Shown piece by piece: positions 43,568-56,726 of a stretch of DNA of 64,000 nt. A program made the position numbers and the translations under genes. The notes under the pieces are model-generated. The model saw only the letters and a list, made by a program, of their open reading frames with translations. It had not been told where the DNA came from and did no database searches. This DNA comes from Calcarisporiella thermophila CBS 279.70 (lineage: Eukaryota; Calcarisporiellomycota). Positions within the stretch are counted from its first letter, which is position 1. The number at the start of each line of letters is the position of its first letter. Location of the stretch: positions 1-64,000 of the forward strand of contig NW_027192221.1 in NCBI RefSeq assembly GCF_041956535.1, in the 5' to 3' direction.

Positions 43568-46500
43568 ATGTCCAAAAGGAGAGCGCAGGAAGATCCTCTC
43601 CCAAACCTCTCAACTACAATATCGGCATTATTTCAATCCATTCAGGAAACGCATGGTTCCTCACATCGTAAATATGCGATCCGATTACGGAAAATACAGG
43701 ATCAGTGTCTTGCTCTCCATGGACATGAGGGTGAGCAAAGATTCCATGAGGAATTAATGCGTTGTATAAACAGGCTATTGGCTGTTCGGAAGGGAGCAAG
43801 TATTGGTGAAAAAGGAATGCGGTTTCTAGGTGGATTTTTGGCATATGGACGAGATAAAGGTATACTTCAATATTGGATATAGAAGTATATATCTAACCGT
43901 TCTAAGTTCTACAGATAGGCAGTGTGCAGAAAAAAATAAGGAAGATGGTGAGGGCGCCGATGATATGCCTTCCGCTCGCACTGTGGAATACATATTACGA
44001 CATCTGCTCAAAGGAGTTCGCGCCAAGGATAAGAATGTGCGCTTTAGAGTGTGTCAACTCATGGCGTTGAGCGTCAATCTGATTGGTGCGATTGAGTAAG
44101 TACATGTTTGCCTATCTTCCCTTAAAATGGATTTGATGTGATGCATTTGTCCATAGCGAGCAACTCTTCCAGGAACTGCAAGCGGCAATAATCGAGAGAA
44201 CACGAGATAAAGAGACATCTATTCGGGTACAATCCGTAATTGCATTATCACGTTTGCAAGAACCAACCGAGAATGCCCTTCAAAATCCTAACAATCCCGC
44301 CTCCCGGTTGATCGACATGCTGCGACACGATCCTAGCGCGGAAGTTCGCCGCACTATTCTTTCACATATAGACGTAATACCCTCCACCATCAGCCACATC
44401 ATTGAACGAACCCAAGACGTAGATCCTTTAACACGCCGTGCTGTCTTCACAAACTCGTTGAGCGAGCTGAGTGATTTCCGCGCTTTAACCATTGGAGAGC
44501 GAGAAAAAGTTTTACGCAATGGATTAATGGATAGAAATGATGGAGTGAAGGAGGCATGTAGGAAATTGGTTGCACATTGGGTGGACCAGACAAATGGGGA
44601 TATTTTAAAAGTATGGATCCTATAATTGTACGCTTTCATAGATATTATTGAAATATTTTTGTCCATTTTTTCAGCTATTGAGCCGGCTAGACGTTACTCA
44701 TAGCGAATCGGCGGAAGGCGTTTTAGTAGCTTTTCTGGATATGAGAGCAGACTATATTGAGGAACTTGAGCTGAACTGTGAGTCTCTGACTAGATGGCGT
44801 AATTTTAGAATCTCATTCGTATTTTTTTTCATACAGCTCACTTCTGGAGTAATCTGACAACTGAAAATGCTTTTTACGTGCGGGTGTTATTTCAATATTT
44901 GAAAGACAAAGGGGTACTGTCTAATTTACGATGCGGTCTATATCGTTGAATGACCTCATTAACATATTTTACATATCAGATGGATGAGAAATTGGATCAG
45001 CTAATGCCAGAAATAACGCGGCTTGCATTTTATATCCAGAAATACAACGACATTGTGCAAAATATTGCCGACAAGGGTGGTGATACTACAGACTCTGAAT
45101 ATGTAATGGGCCAACTCCTATTATTGGCAAAACAGCTCGACTTTTCGGATGAAGTTGGCAGACGAAAAATGTTTTCACTACTTCGTAAAATTCTGCCGTC
45201 ATACCTGGGGTTTAGTGGGCTTTATTTACATTTTGTGTACTTATATATAGGAGAAATCCTCACCCTTCCAACCACAGCCGATGATCATGTTGAGAGTATT
45301 CTAGATATAATGAGACAAATCTCGCTGGACGAAAAGGATTTTACTAGGTAAAATAGAGTTGTTATAATTTGGAAAATTGAAAGTAATAGTGCTTTTTTTT
45401 TACTTTATTTCTCTTGTTTAGACTCATGGTGGAAATCATCTCTGAGATAAATGACACTATAGAAGTTGAACCACCTATGGAGAAAATGGATTGTGCCAAT
45501 CCTAATAAACGCAAAGCGTCCACAGAATTGCAAAGAGGTGATGAATCAGATGATGGTGCGAAATCTGCTCCAGAGGAACTGAAAATCGCCTTGACACAAC
45601 ACAGGTGCCTACTTATTACGCGATATGTATTCGAAAGGAGTGAAGAGGTAAAATAGAGAAAACTGCTTGTAGAAGTGCTTCAATTACTAATGCTGAGGTC
45701 TAGGGTCTAAATGAGAATTCGACCCTCTATGGACTGTTAAATCAACTGGTGATTCCTGCGGTACGCAGCTTTAATCCGGTGATGAGAGAAGAAGGCTTGC
45801 ACTGCTTAGGCTTGTGTTGCTTTCTGGATGAGGCAAGTGAATTTTTTTTTCTGTATCCGTTGTAAATCATCTGATATTTACTGTGGCGTTTGCTAGTCGC
45901 TTGCATTTCAAAATATACAACTCTTTGTATATTGTATTAAAAATGGGCATTTTGAGGTGCAGCTCAAGTGTCTGAAGGTGATACTGCTCTTGACTTTACT
46001 ATTTTTTGGTAATGCAACAACGACCTATTTTCATAATAGATTGTGTTTGACTTAGTTATGGCATATGGCTATAGCACCATGTCAGATAAACTTGAAAATG
46101 TAAAAGTGTATTTAAAGTATAATTTTGATCCGTCTACTTATAGTTTATCCGCATCTAGCCTAATGATATCCGGGATCTTTTTGCCCAAGCTCTCGATCAC
46201 ACGCACCCCTCCATACAATCGTTGACCGTGGAAGGTCTTTCAAAACTTATGCTACTGAAAATGCTGCGAGATGAGGTGCTCCTAGAGAGAATGGTTGTCC
46301 TCTTTTACGACCCCGCAACCATATCCAATCTACAGCTCCGGCAATGCTTATCCTATTTCCTGCCAGTGTACTGCTATTCGGCAGCAGAAAACCAAGCATG
46401 CCTTGCCCAAGTGTTCGTACCAGCTTTCCTCAAAATACTTAAGCAGTGCAAACAGCAAAAGGATGCCACGATAGGAACGCTTCAGATTGCTTCTCAGATG

Positions 46501-47269
46501 GTGGAGTGGACCGACCCCCAAAGGCTGATCAACCTGAACGGAACTAAAGAGGAGATGAACGTGGGATTGCAAGCAGACATCGCCATTGAGATCGTTAAGG
46601 CCATCTTTGTTGAGAAAGGGGGTAAATGTTTTTTTTTTCTCATTGTGTTGGCTCTCGTCGTTCAACCTGCTTACCCAACAAACTATAACTTTGTAGCGCT
46701 CACGAGAAAACTACTCTGCCAAGTATTGAACAGACTCAAGATCGAGGGTGCGGGGACACTGCGCTTGCAAAAACTTATTCTTCTACTACCCCTTAAGCGG
46801 GTAAGGGCGCCCATCTCTTTTAATCGTTTATCCGCGCTACTTACCATGGCTGTTTCTTTAACCATCCCTACTCTTATCTTGTTAGAAAAAACCTGTTGCA
46901 GATTCTGTTGCGCGTAGTGCGTACACCAAGTTTGAGAACCATGTACACAGGCTCTTTACCTCCCAGTATCAGCAGCTACCGAATACCCAGCTGGACGACG
47001 AGTTTGCCGAAAGCGCTGAATTAGAGAGCATTAGGGAATTCGTGTGCTCAGTCTCTTACGAGGATGAAATAGAAGAAGTAGAGGAGACACAGAAGCCAAG
47101 AAGTAGTATATCACGGGATGCAAAACGGAAAGCAAGCGGGAATATGAAGAGGCTCTTTGTAAATCGCACCGTCGAGAGCGATATTGAAACAGACGAAGAA
47201 GAGGAGAGTGAAAGCGAGGCGGAAAGCAATGTAACAAGTGAAACCGGCACCGATACTGAATCCGATTAG
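43568..47269 (+). CDS. YCG1: Condensin complex subunit CAP-G / Ycg1 (HEAT repeats)
   Basis: A non-SMC subunit of condensin that, with CAP-H, grips DNA during chromosome compaction. Fourteen exons give 951 aa: 43568-43859, 43915-44095, 44157-44610, 44675-44777, 44837-44913, 44980-45184, 45251-45347, 45422-45647, 45704-45832, 45897-45977, 46040-46099, 46159-46621, 46697-46800 and 46886-47269. HEAT-type helices run throughout, with family-typical stretches such as RFLGGFLAYGRDKD, AKDKNVRFRVCQL, LRHDPSAEVRR, IERTQDVDPLTRRAVF and DRNDGVKEACRKL. A Cnd3-type C-terminal region follows, including AAENQACLAQVFVPAF. The tail is acidic and Ser-rich (TDEEEESESEAE). Intron 9 (45833-45896) is GC..AG. The length is close to that of other CAP-G proteins. 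Confidence 0.94.
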
Positions 47270-47496
47270 AAACACTACATCTCCATTTTAGAACGTTAGA
47301 CTACGCTTAGTTGTACCTTGCGTGTATTTTTTTTTTTTTCATAACTGTATATTAATGTACCCTCCAGCAATAAATACCATCTTTATCTTTCATAACTCTA
47401 ATTAGAGCTAATTTAGCGGTCACGGAGTCGTGGGAAATTCTCCAGATAATATTTAAGCTGCTATACTCGCGTATCCCCATCTAGTCCAATAAAGCA

Positions 47497-49259
47497 ATGG
47501 CGCTCAGTATCCTTTCTCGTTTCTCCAAGAATCTCGCTCCCTCCATCACTGTGCAAAGTCGTCGTGCATTACTCCTTGGGCAGACGCGTCAATTTACCTC
47601 CCCGATTGATGGTAAGTTCATCCGAATTCATATAATGTTTAGCGGAAAAACTTTATCTCGTGCTATCATTCTTCTCTAGCTTCGATCGGATTAACCGGTA
47701 AGGACTAGGTGTATAATATTTCGATGTAGACTGCTACAAGCATTGTCTTTCACATTAGAGGAGCAAAAGGAGTACCAAAATATAGCACGCTCGTTCGCCG
47801 ACAAAGAATTGGCACCGAGGATGCAAGAGGTTTGATAATGCCCATCCTAATAGTTTGGTCTCAGGTTCTGATGCGTTTTCACTATTCACAGTGGGATGAA
47901 AAGGAGGATATGCCTGTTGATGTCCTTAAGAAGGGGGCAGAGTTAGGCTTCGGCGGAGTCTATTGCAAAGAGGACTTTGGAGGAACGAACCTCTCACGTC
48001 TTGAGACATCCATTATTTTCGAAGCTTTGTCGACAGGCTGTGTATCAACAACTGCATATATCTCCATTCACAAGTAAAATCACAATGCTCTCTAAGCTAT
48101 TATACACGGTTTTTTTTTTAGAATTCCTATATAACCCTAGTTTTTTTTTAGTATGGCCGCATGGATGATCGATACCTTTGGTAACGAGGAACAGCGCGCC
48201 AAATACCTTCCCGATCTTATTGCAATGAATGTAGGTCCTTTTTTATCCTTCCAAAAGCATTAGTTATACCATTCGCTATTTATCCTCAGACCCTAGCTTC
48301 CTACTGTTTGACCGAGCCTGGGGCTGGTAGTGACGCTGCCTCACTCGCAACCACTGCGAAGAAAGTGGGCAAACACTACATTCTTAATGGCTCTAAAGCG
48401 TTTATCTCTGGAGGTGGATTGTCAAATGTGTATTTAGTAATGGCACGTACGGGGCAGGAAGGCCCAAAGGGAATTTCTTGCTTCATTGTTGAGAAGGGTT
48501 TCCCGGGGCTGAGCTTTGGGGCAAAAGAGAAAAAGGTATGAATCTTTGTTTTCTCAAGTGAATTTGTTTTGAAGGCTGATATACTATCTCATCTCGAAAT
48601 AGCTTGGATGGAACTCTCAGCCTACTCGAGGTAAGTTGGCCACCCCAAACAAATGAACGAGCCACATTAATGAAACTTGAACCTAGCTGTAATTATGGAG
48701 GACTGCCAGGTTCCTGAGGAGAATCTGTTAGGAGGAGAAGGCCGAGGCTTCAATATTGCAATGCGAGGATTAAATGGCGGCCGAATCAATATCGGTAGGC
48801 GCAAAATATCTTTCCAACAGCGTCATGTAGATTAAATTATTATTGTGTATAGCTTCATGTTCTCTTGGCGGTGCCCAGGCTTCAATGGAACAAGTACTTG
48901 AGCACGTGCAAGTGCGTAAGCAGTTTGCCAAAACCTTAGCCACTTTCCAGCACACGCAGTTCAAGCTTGCTGACATGGCAACCTCGCTGAATGCATCTCG
49001 ACTAATGGTGCGACAGGCCGCTAGTCTTCTTGACCAAGACTCATCCCTTGCTCCCACTTATTGCGCAATGGCGAAGCTAAAGGCAACCGAGGACTGCTTC
49101 AAAATCTGTGATGATGCGCTGCAATTGTTTGGCGGGTATGGATACTTGAAGGACTTTAAAGTGCAGCAGTATTTGCGCGATAGCCGTGTGCATCGCATTC
49201 TGGAGGGAACAAATGAAGTGATGAGGATCATCACGTCGCGGGCGCTCTTGGCACAGTAA
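47497..49259 (+). CDS. ACAD8: Isobutyryl-CoA dehydrogenase (ACAD8-type), mitochondrial
   Basis: It oxidises isobutyryl-CoA to methacrylyl-CoA in valine breakdown, using FAD and passing electrons to ETF. Nine exons (47497-47611, 47680-47697, 47759-47829, 47892-48073, 48152-48230, 48290-48535, 48603-48630, 48687-48794, 48853-49259) give 417 aa. The first 35 residues are Arg/Ser/Leu-rich without acidic residues and fit a mitochondrial presequence. Acyl-CoA dehydrogenase motifs are [53 protein letters not shown] and [12 protein letters not shown]. Glu400 in ILEGTNEV aligns with the catalytic Glu398 of the human ACAD8 precursor, whereas isovaleryl- and long-chain enzymes have it elsewhere. Exon 2 is only 18 nt. 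Short/branched-chain dehydrogenase is the main alternative. Confidence 0.9.
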
Positions 49260-49522
49260 TTGCCCAGGGAAACTGCGAGGTTCTTGTATAGAAAATGACT
49301 CCTCTATTTTGAAATAAAGTTTTTCGTCCTGCATGCTCGTTATGGTTTTATGAATTAATTAGAAACCAACACGCTGCTTTTGGGCCGTTTTTTTTTTTTG
49401 GGACTTAACAGCCTTTTAATTGCCTTCACTCGCGCTTTCCGCTTCATACTTTCATTGCCGCTCTTCCATCTCTCTTTCCATTCTAATATTCGCTCTTTCT
49501 ATTTTCCATCCCGTCTTGCAAT

Positions 49523-51513
49523 ATGCCCTTGGTAAGTATATTTCTTTTCTGGATGGCTAGATGGGCTGCTCTGCTAGTGTCTAATCTCGATACAATTCTG
49601 TAGGAATACGCGCTACAGCATAGGTAAGATTCCTCATCCGGAATTTCAGGAGAGAAAATATTTGGAAAATTCGGGAAAAATGAAAGGATGCTATCGCATG
49701 TGTAAGAGCCTACCACATGCAGATATTGCCATATATCAAGATGATTGCTTAGCATGATTAATCTCTTACCCCAATTGTTCTAAAACCACTGGAGAATAAT
49801 AATGGTCTTGCTGACTTGAACTTTCTATGCAATTTGCCTCTATATCTTTCTAAAGAGGTCTGTTTCCCGATCCTGGGCCCTGGAAAGTTCCTCGCGCTAA
49901 ACCCGTTGCCTTGACAAAACCTCTCGGGGTTGAAGCATTACCAAAGCAGCGGTATTACAAGAGTAAACGGACCCCATATGTTCTGAACGTTATGGTTGTC
50001 GGAGAGACCGGCCTTGGCAAAACAACCTTCATGAACACGCTGTTCAATACGGATTTAACCGAGAGTATTTCATCCGAAAATCCTAAGGACACAAAGACTG
50101 TGACCATTCGACCAACATATTATGGTAGGAGCCGATTCCATTTTTTTTTTTCCGCAGTATATAACTGCTAATTGCCAAATAGTAACTCTCCTTCAATGCT
50201 GTTTGAATAGAGCTTCAAGAAGATGATGTTACCCTGAATCTCTGTGTGATTGATACGCCTGGGTTCGGGGACCAACTTAACCGCGAAAATGAGTAATTGA
50301 TGTTTCAATACATTGGCATGGAGCGAATGGAATTATCTTAATAACCTTTATTTAGTCTTGCCCCTATTATCGAATACATTGACGATCAATTCAATGCATT
50401 TCTCAATGCAGAGCGAAGTCCAGATTTCCGCAGAGCCATCCCTGATACTCGAGTGCATGCTGGTCAGTACCAACTCCTCCCTAAATCCATTGTTCTATTC
50501 TTATGCTTATACCCATCTCATTACCCTTAACAGTCCTGTATTTCATCCCTCCGACCGGCCACACGTAACCTAACCGACTTTTTACCTATCATCCGGCTGT
50601 TCCCTAATCTTTTGTTCCCTTTTAGCCTCAAAGACCTTGATATTCTAGCGCTTAAAACTCTTTCCAACAAGTGCAATGTTATCCCGGTTATTGCCAAAGC
50701 GGATACCCTTACCCCCGAAGAAAGAATGACCTTTAAACAGGCGGTAACTTCTTGCTGAATCGATCACATTTTGCACTTAAGCTTTACATTACCATACTTT
50801 TTCTATAGATATTACGCGATGTGGATAAAAATGGTATCAAAATATACCCAACCTCTTACGAAGGAGATCGCGAGACCGTACCGGATCTCGAGAAGCATAT
50901 TCCTTTCACAGTAATTGGAAGTGATTCCCTAATTGAAGTGGATGGCCGTCTGGTTCGTGGGCGACGTTACAGATGGGGTGTAGTCGAGGTTGAGAATCCT
51001 GCCCACTGCGACTTTACTTATCTTCGCGACTTAATTATGACAGCTTGTCTCCATGATCTTATCGAGATGACGCACACTATCCATTACCACGCCTATCGTG
51101 CTGGGGTTTTACGTCCAGCAGGACGCCCGCCCTCCATCCTTAAGTGCGATGAGGAATATGAGACGAGAATTGAAACTGCAATGCTTGCAATGACGACAGA
51201 GATGCAACAGCGCGAAGAGGAAATACGCCAAAAATTCGTACAGAAAGTGCGGGAAAAAGAGGCGAGCTTGCGAGCCCGCGAAGAGGAGTTGCTGCGTAAA
51301 CGACATGCCATGATGCAAGAGCTTGAAGAACAGAAGCGACAATTGGAAGCAGAGGAAAGGGAAATCAATGAGTTGTATCTTGCAAGCCGCAACTCTGTGT
51401 AAGTTGACTAATTAATAATTTGGTCTTTGGTTTTTGGTTTTGTTTGCCTGACTGAAATAATCCGCTTCGATAGGCCGTCTAAAGGAGCAAAAATTTTTGG
51501 CAAAAGTAAGTAG
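49523..51513 (+). CDS. Septin GTPase with C-terminal coiled coil
   Basis: Septins assemble into hetero-oligomeric filaments at septa, bud necks and hyphal tips. Nine exons (49523-49531, 49604-49623, 49856-50124, 50211-50292, 50356-50462, 50534-50564, 50626-50743, 50809-51398, 51474-51513) give 421 aa. A basic stretch (KQRYYKSKR) precedes the P-loop GETGLGKTT at about residues 59-67. DTPGFGDQ (G3) and AKAD (G4) follow, then the septin-unique element ending [15 protein letters not shown] long Glu/Arg/Lys coiled coil (residues about 330-410) ends the protein. Exon 1 has three codons and exon 2 has 20 nt. The N-terminal pattern fits the Cdc11/AspA group best, but I cannot settle the class. Confidence 0.93.
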
Positions 51514-52157
51514 GCGACTCTGCGGTAATTGCTGTTCGCTTGGCAATTGAGCCGAATAAGAAGAAAAAAAAAGAAAGCACGATTTTATAACCTTTATACA
51601 GGAATTAATGCTATGAATAATTTTTTAGTTTTTTTTGATGTTGATACTCCTTTTACTACTATTCTAATATAATTCTCGGAGTCATTCCCATTGCTGTGAA
51701 GATGAGTGATTGAAATAGTTTTCCTAAGCCACAATTCACATCCCATCTTAGTCTTTGACGCATATGGTGTTTCTCATTAACTATACGAAAAGGCAGAAAA
51801 CCCGATCACGAGTTGATGCCATCCTTTTGGAATAACTTTTGTTCTTTCATTTATATTCTTTAGTTTCTTGCCCAATTAATTCCCTTATGTCCAACTAAGT
51901 GAGCGTAAATAGAGACGCCAGTGTAAAAATATTATTGTGAACAATCGAAAAAAAAATAATCCATCTTTCCCTCTATAACAATCACATTATTTTTCAACTT
52001 TTCTTCGCAACCTCTCCCTTTCCTATTCTAAAGGCCATTTTCTCTCTGTCCTGAATCGCTTTTCCCGAGCGCCAATTATCGATCAAGTCCAACTCTTCCA
52101 CGATCCCCACATTTTTGTCTCCTTTTTTTCCTACTTATTAATTTGGCGTTATTAACC
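51514..52157. other. Intergenic septin-SPT20
   Basis: AT-rich. It contains the septin 3' UTR and the SPT20 promoter and leader, with a CT-rich tract just before the start. No gene was seen. Confidence 0.55.
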
Positions 52158-55100
52158 ATGCACGGCGGCGGGATGGTGCCGCTAAACAGCAGTAATAATG
52201 CGTCGATGCGACATCGCGTGTCGAAAACAAAGCTTCAAAACCAAGTGGTTCCCGCATCTTCGTCTTCGACGGGTGGTAAAGTGGCATGGTTACAAGATGA
52301 AGACATAACTTTGGATGCGAAAGGTCACCAAGGAAGATCGAATGCCCAGACCGGAGTCAATGGACAAGTAGTATCGAAATTTCATAATTCTCTAAAAATA
52401 AGGGTTTTAAGCTTCTTCTTTTTTTTAGGATACTCAGGCTCAGCTTAGTAAACCATCGGCATCGGTGAGAAGGTCGAATACGCGAGAAGGTTTTATCTTT
52501 TTTTTTTCATGCTAAAGGTTTCGGCTACGAACAACTAATTCTTTCGAGAATAGATATTTTAAAACGACATCAGAGCAGCCCCGCATCACTAGTACTTCAT
52601 ATGTATCCAACGCATTTCAAATTTGAAAATCAGGTATGGCTCAGAATGATTGTGGATGTGATATGTTTTCTTGCTCCTAACCACGTATTATGGTTGCAGG
52701 ATGGCGTGTTTCTTTATAATAGCCCGATGAAGGTACAAAAAATTATAAAAAAAGACCAATTGGGGCTTTACAATTCTCACTGCTATGCTCTGTGATATAG
52801 ATGTTCTTGAAGTGCATCAAAGAGGAAAAACTGCCTCCTGATTTAATGGATGTATTTGATACAGCGAAAATACCATTCTATGAGGGTAATTTTACAATGA
52901 AATATTTATTCACACGAGTTATACTTCATGTGCTTTGTTTTCTCAATCAGGCTGCCTCATTGTTGAAATCAGGGATCATCGTGCCAAGGCACGTATGACT
53001 CAGAATAAAACTGGCGGGGAAAACAGGATTATTCAGGATGGAGCGGCTGTAAAACGTGTTCTTTTGCGGCCAAGTGCTGAAACCCTTTGGACAGATTTGA
53101 GTCTGCTAAATGACGGAGGATGGACAGAGGAATTGGCACAAGAAATAGAAGCAAAGATTCTGGTGAAGACTTTTGTATTCATCTAAAGAGAGCCAATCTG
53201 CTTTTCTAACCTATATTTTTCATTATCCAATTATTCCAGCTGACCACCGAAACCATCTGTCTTGATCCATCACCCCAAATTACGCGAATTAGTAACGCTG
53301 TGTGCTATATCAATTCAAAGCACCGCGCAAAACGTAAGCGTAAATGGAATTCCACAGAGCGGGAAGAAGAGCTTGCCCGTCGAGCCGAAAATGATAAATT
53401 GATGATGATGATGGATGACAGACGAGGTCACGATTTCCAACCCAGGTATTTTTGCCGCTTTTTTACTGTCTGCTAGTATGGGGGTATAGACTAACATTTT
53501 CTGCTTGAATAGCTTTGACCAAATTGCTTTTGTGCATGAGTGGAGAAGGAAAAAGGTTAAGACGGATGCTGAGCCCCTGCCCTCTGTCGACTCACGTCAA
53601 AAGATCAAAGGTATTTGCTACTGCTATATAATTGATTCTTACCGAGCTATTAACCATAATTGATCTATTTAGGTCGTCGTCCGTTAACATTAGCAGAGCT
53701 GCCCCAGCTTGAAGATGGTAGGAGATGTGTGCGTACACTTCGATTTGAAAGAGAACTTGCTGGAGGTATATTAGCATTTCTTGAAACGGACGAGTTTGTT
53801 TTGATACTAATGCTTGACGCTGATTCAAGGCAAAACATACACCACACTCAATATTTATGTTGCAAACGAGACTTATTCTGGTGTGCTCAGATGGGGCTCT
53901 ACTGCTGACACCTGTATCGATGGTGATACCGTTAGGTAAATTGAGATTGATTCATTTTCTTTTGATTTGAATTAATCTGTCTATTTTCTCTCCTAACGAA
54001 TAGCTTTAAAATCGGATCTGCAGCGATGGTGGATGTGTATGTGAAGTGGTTTGCTGATTTTTACTTGAAGGAGGATACTCGAACAAAACTCATTCACGAC
54101 GTTGACTTCCTCTCCTCTACGCTCAATCGCTCGCCATCGATAAACTCACGGCTACAACTTGCCCAGCAGCAGGCTCAACTCGCACAATCCCAACTTGCGC
54201 AGTCCCAACTCGCGCAACCCCATCTTGCTCAGCCTCATCTTACACAGACTCAAAATGCAATTGTGCAGCATGCGCTAGCAGCGGTTGCTGCTCAACAGAG
54301 ACGCCAAGCTCAGGCACAGCAGTCAACGCCACCCAACAAATCAGTTACCCCCAACATACGTCCACCCTCTCAGGCGCAGGAACAACCACATGCTGCTCAA
54401 CAGCACTCTTCCCCTGTTGCACCACCACCACAGCAGCCTCAACCTCCGCCGCAACAACCACAACAGCCGCCACAACAATCGCAGTCACAACCGCAACAGC
54501 AAAAACAACAGGCACCTCAGCTCCATCTACCGCAAATCCAACAACCATCTGCGGCAAGCCAGGTGCCTCAACTCAATTTTGCTGCGTTGCAGTCCAACAT
54601 CGGCTCACCCGCTATGCCCGCCTCCGTCGTTCAGCCAGGGGCAGGAAGAGTGCCAACCAATGCTGGACCCACTGCGACCGGAGTTTCCGCCCCGAATGCA
54701 ACCGCTGGAATTCTCAATGGGATATTTGGCAGTGGCAATGTTAATCCCGCGTGGACTCTACAGCAAATGATTCAGAGCGGTCAGTTGCCCCCTAATGTGG
54801 TCAGCCAATTATTGCTTGCGGCACAAGCTAAACAGCAACAGCAACAACAACAACAACAACAACAACAGCAGCAGCAGCAGCAGCAGCAGCAACAGCAACA
54901 GCAGCAACCACAACAACAATTGCCACGCTCTCCACTTGCTCAAAACGTAAGGGTACGTATTATTGAAATATTTCAAAGAAAGACGAATATTTCTTAAGGT
55001 TTTTATATTTTTTAAATTCAGCCACCAGCACAGGGGGCGCCTTCGAATATGGCTAACACTGGGACCATCAACCCACAAGCCCTGTTCGCAAATCTCGCTG

Positions 55101-55888
55101 CTCAACAGCAGCGACAATTACAGCAGCAGCAACACCAACAACAACATCAACAACAACAACCTCCACAAATACCCGTTATCCCGCCTCAGCTTCAACAGCA
55201 GCAACAGCAACAGCAGCAACAACAGCAACATCAAGCTGTTAATCCTCAGCAGGCTCAGCAGCCGGGCCAGCAGCATCTCTCGCTTAATCATGCACAGATG
55301 CTGCAGCAACAAAAGATCATTGCGATGCAACGCCTGCTCCTTCAGCAACAGCTCCAGCAACAGCAAGCTCAACAACAACAAGCACAAACACAATCCGAGG
55401 CTGCAGTATCACCCCGACTACTACAGACCGCCTCTCCTCTTTTCCAACAAGGTCAATCTCCTGCTCTCCAACAACAACCGCAGCAAACCCAACAACCACA
55501 GCAGTCCCAGCTTCCCTCTGCGAATTTGACAAATCATCCTCGGCCTCCGGCCAATCCGCAAGGTCCCCAGCAGCCTGGCATGCAACCAGGAGCTGGCGGG
55601 GTTCCCCTTAATATGCTAAACCAGCGTCGCCTCCAAATGCTTCAGCTACTCGCCGCGCGCGGCGGGCTAGCGGCCTTGGCGCAGAGAGGGGCTCAGGGTG
55701 GAGGCTTGAACGCTCAACAGATTGCAGCTTTGGCATCAGCAGGAATCCCAAATGCAAACTTGGCTGCGCTCAGAAATATTGTTCCGGCTGCATCCGCAGC
55801 TGCACAAGCACAAACTCAAGCACAAGGCGGAATGCAAGGGGATAGCGGAGGTTTTCCGTCAGGGGGAGGAGTGGGTAGGACTCAATAG
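52158..55888 (+). CDS. SPT20: SAGA complex subunit Spt20, with large Gln-rich C terminus
   Basis: Spt20 holds the SAGA coactivator together. Twelve exons (52158-52367, 52429-52489, 52554-52633, 52700-52732, 52801-52885, 52951-53162, 53240-53445, 53513-53610, 53673-53765, 53830-53935, 54004-54946, 55022-55888) give 997 aa. The N-terminal Spt20 domain is clear: SLVLHMYPTHFKFENQDGVF, YNSPMKMFLKCI, PPDLMDVF, then FYEGCLIVEIRDHR and LRPSAETLWTDL. In the second half more than 600 residues are Gln/Ala/Pro-rich and low complexity, with a 25-Gln run. The last large exon ends in an Ala/Gly/Gln-rich tail. Two good donors 6 nt apart close exon 11 (GTAAGG at 54947, GTACGT at 54953), so forms of 997 and 999 aa are possible. 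A Gln-rich tail is common in Spt20 orthologues. Confidence 0.92.
54833..54907 (+). repeat. CAA/CAG repeat encoding 25 glutamines
   Basis: 75 nt of uninterrupted Gln codons lie inside SPT20, including eight consecutive CAA codons and eight consecutive CAG codons. It is likely to vary in length between isolates. Confidence 0.93.
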
Positions 55889-56726
55889 TTGGGGCGCATT
55901 AAATTGAAAAGTCTAGTTTAACCGTCTTATTTTTAATTATTGTTTTTATCACACTGGTGCGTGTCCTATCTTTCTTTTTCTTTCTGTTCTTTTGTAAATA
56001 CTATTTTTTTTTTTTGTAATAATATCTTTATTTTATTTTTTTTTTCTCTATCTACCATCTCCAGCGTAACACTCGTACTGCTAGAATATTAACAAATTGA
56101 ACCAACATTGAATATTGCACTAGACTCCGTCATCAAATAGTGCTGGGGTTTTCTATCCACATGGTATTTTTTTTCGCCACTCAGTGTTAGTTTTACGGAT
56201 ATTCAAGTACTAAAGGCATGATAGACAGGCTGATCCTCCAAATATTATTGCACTGTATTATATTCTGTACTTTGAACCCTCGGGTGACTAGGACACAGAA
56301 ATGCCTTTCAAATCTAAATGTTGTACGTAAGAGAAAACCTTGATAAATTGACATAAATTCACATAATTTCTTTCAAAATAGAAAGAGAAGAAGAGGGAAA
56401 TAGGTAAGAGTGGAGGGGAGGGGGTTAATAATATAGGATGGATTGGAGACCATAGTCTGCACGGGCACCCAGAGTGCCTCTTCAAATGACTTTCTTGACA
56501 GCTTTCAGAGTATACTTTAAGGTTCTAATGATAAACGATAAAGTGACTGCTTTGTGCCATATATAATATCATATTCTGAGTCATAAATAAATTTGAAATA
56601 AAAGGTCAGGCAAGTAGAGGTGTCCCAATATAAAACTTCACCTCTGACAACCATTTTTCCTTCTCTCTACTTCTCCCACCTCCTCATTCTTCTGAATCCA
56701 ATTATAACCCCTTGAATAACACTGAA
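55889..56726. other. Intergenic SPT20 to aminotransferase
   Basis: AT-rich, with long T runs near 56010 and 56040 (3' UTR of SPT20) and then the aminotransferase promoter. A minus-strand frame at 56288-56485 is low complexity. No gene was called. Confidence 0.55.
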
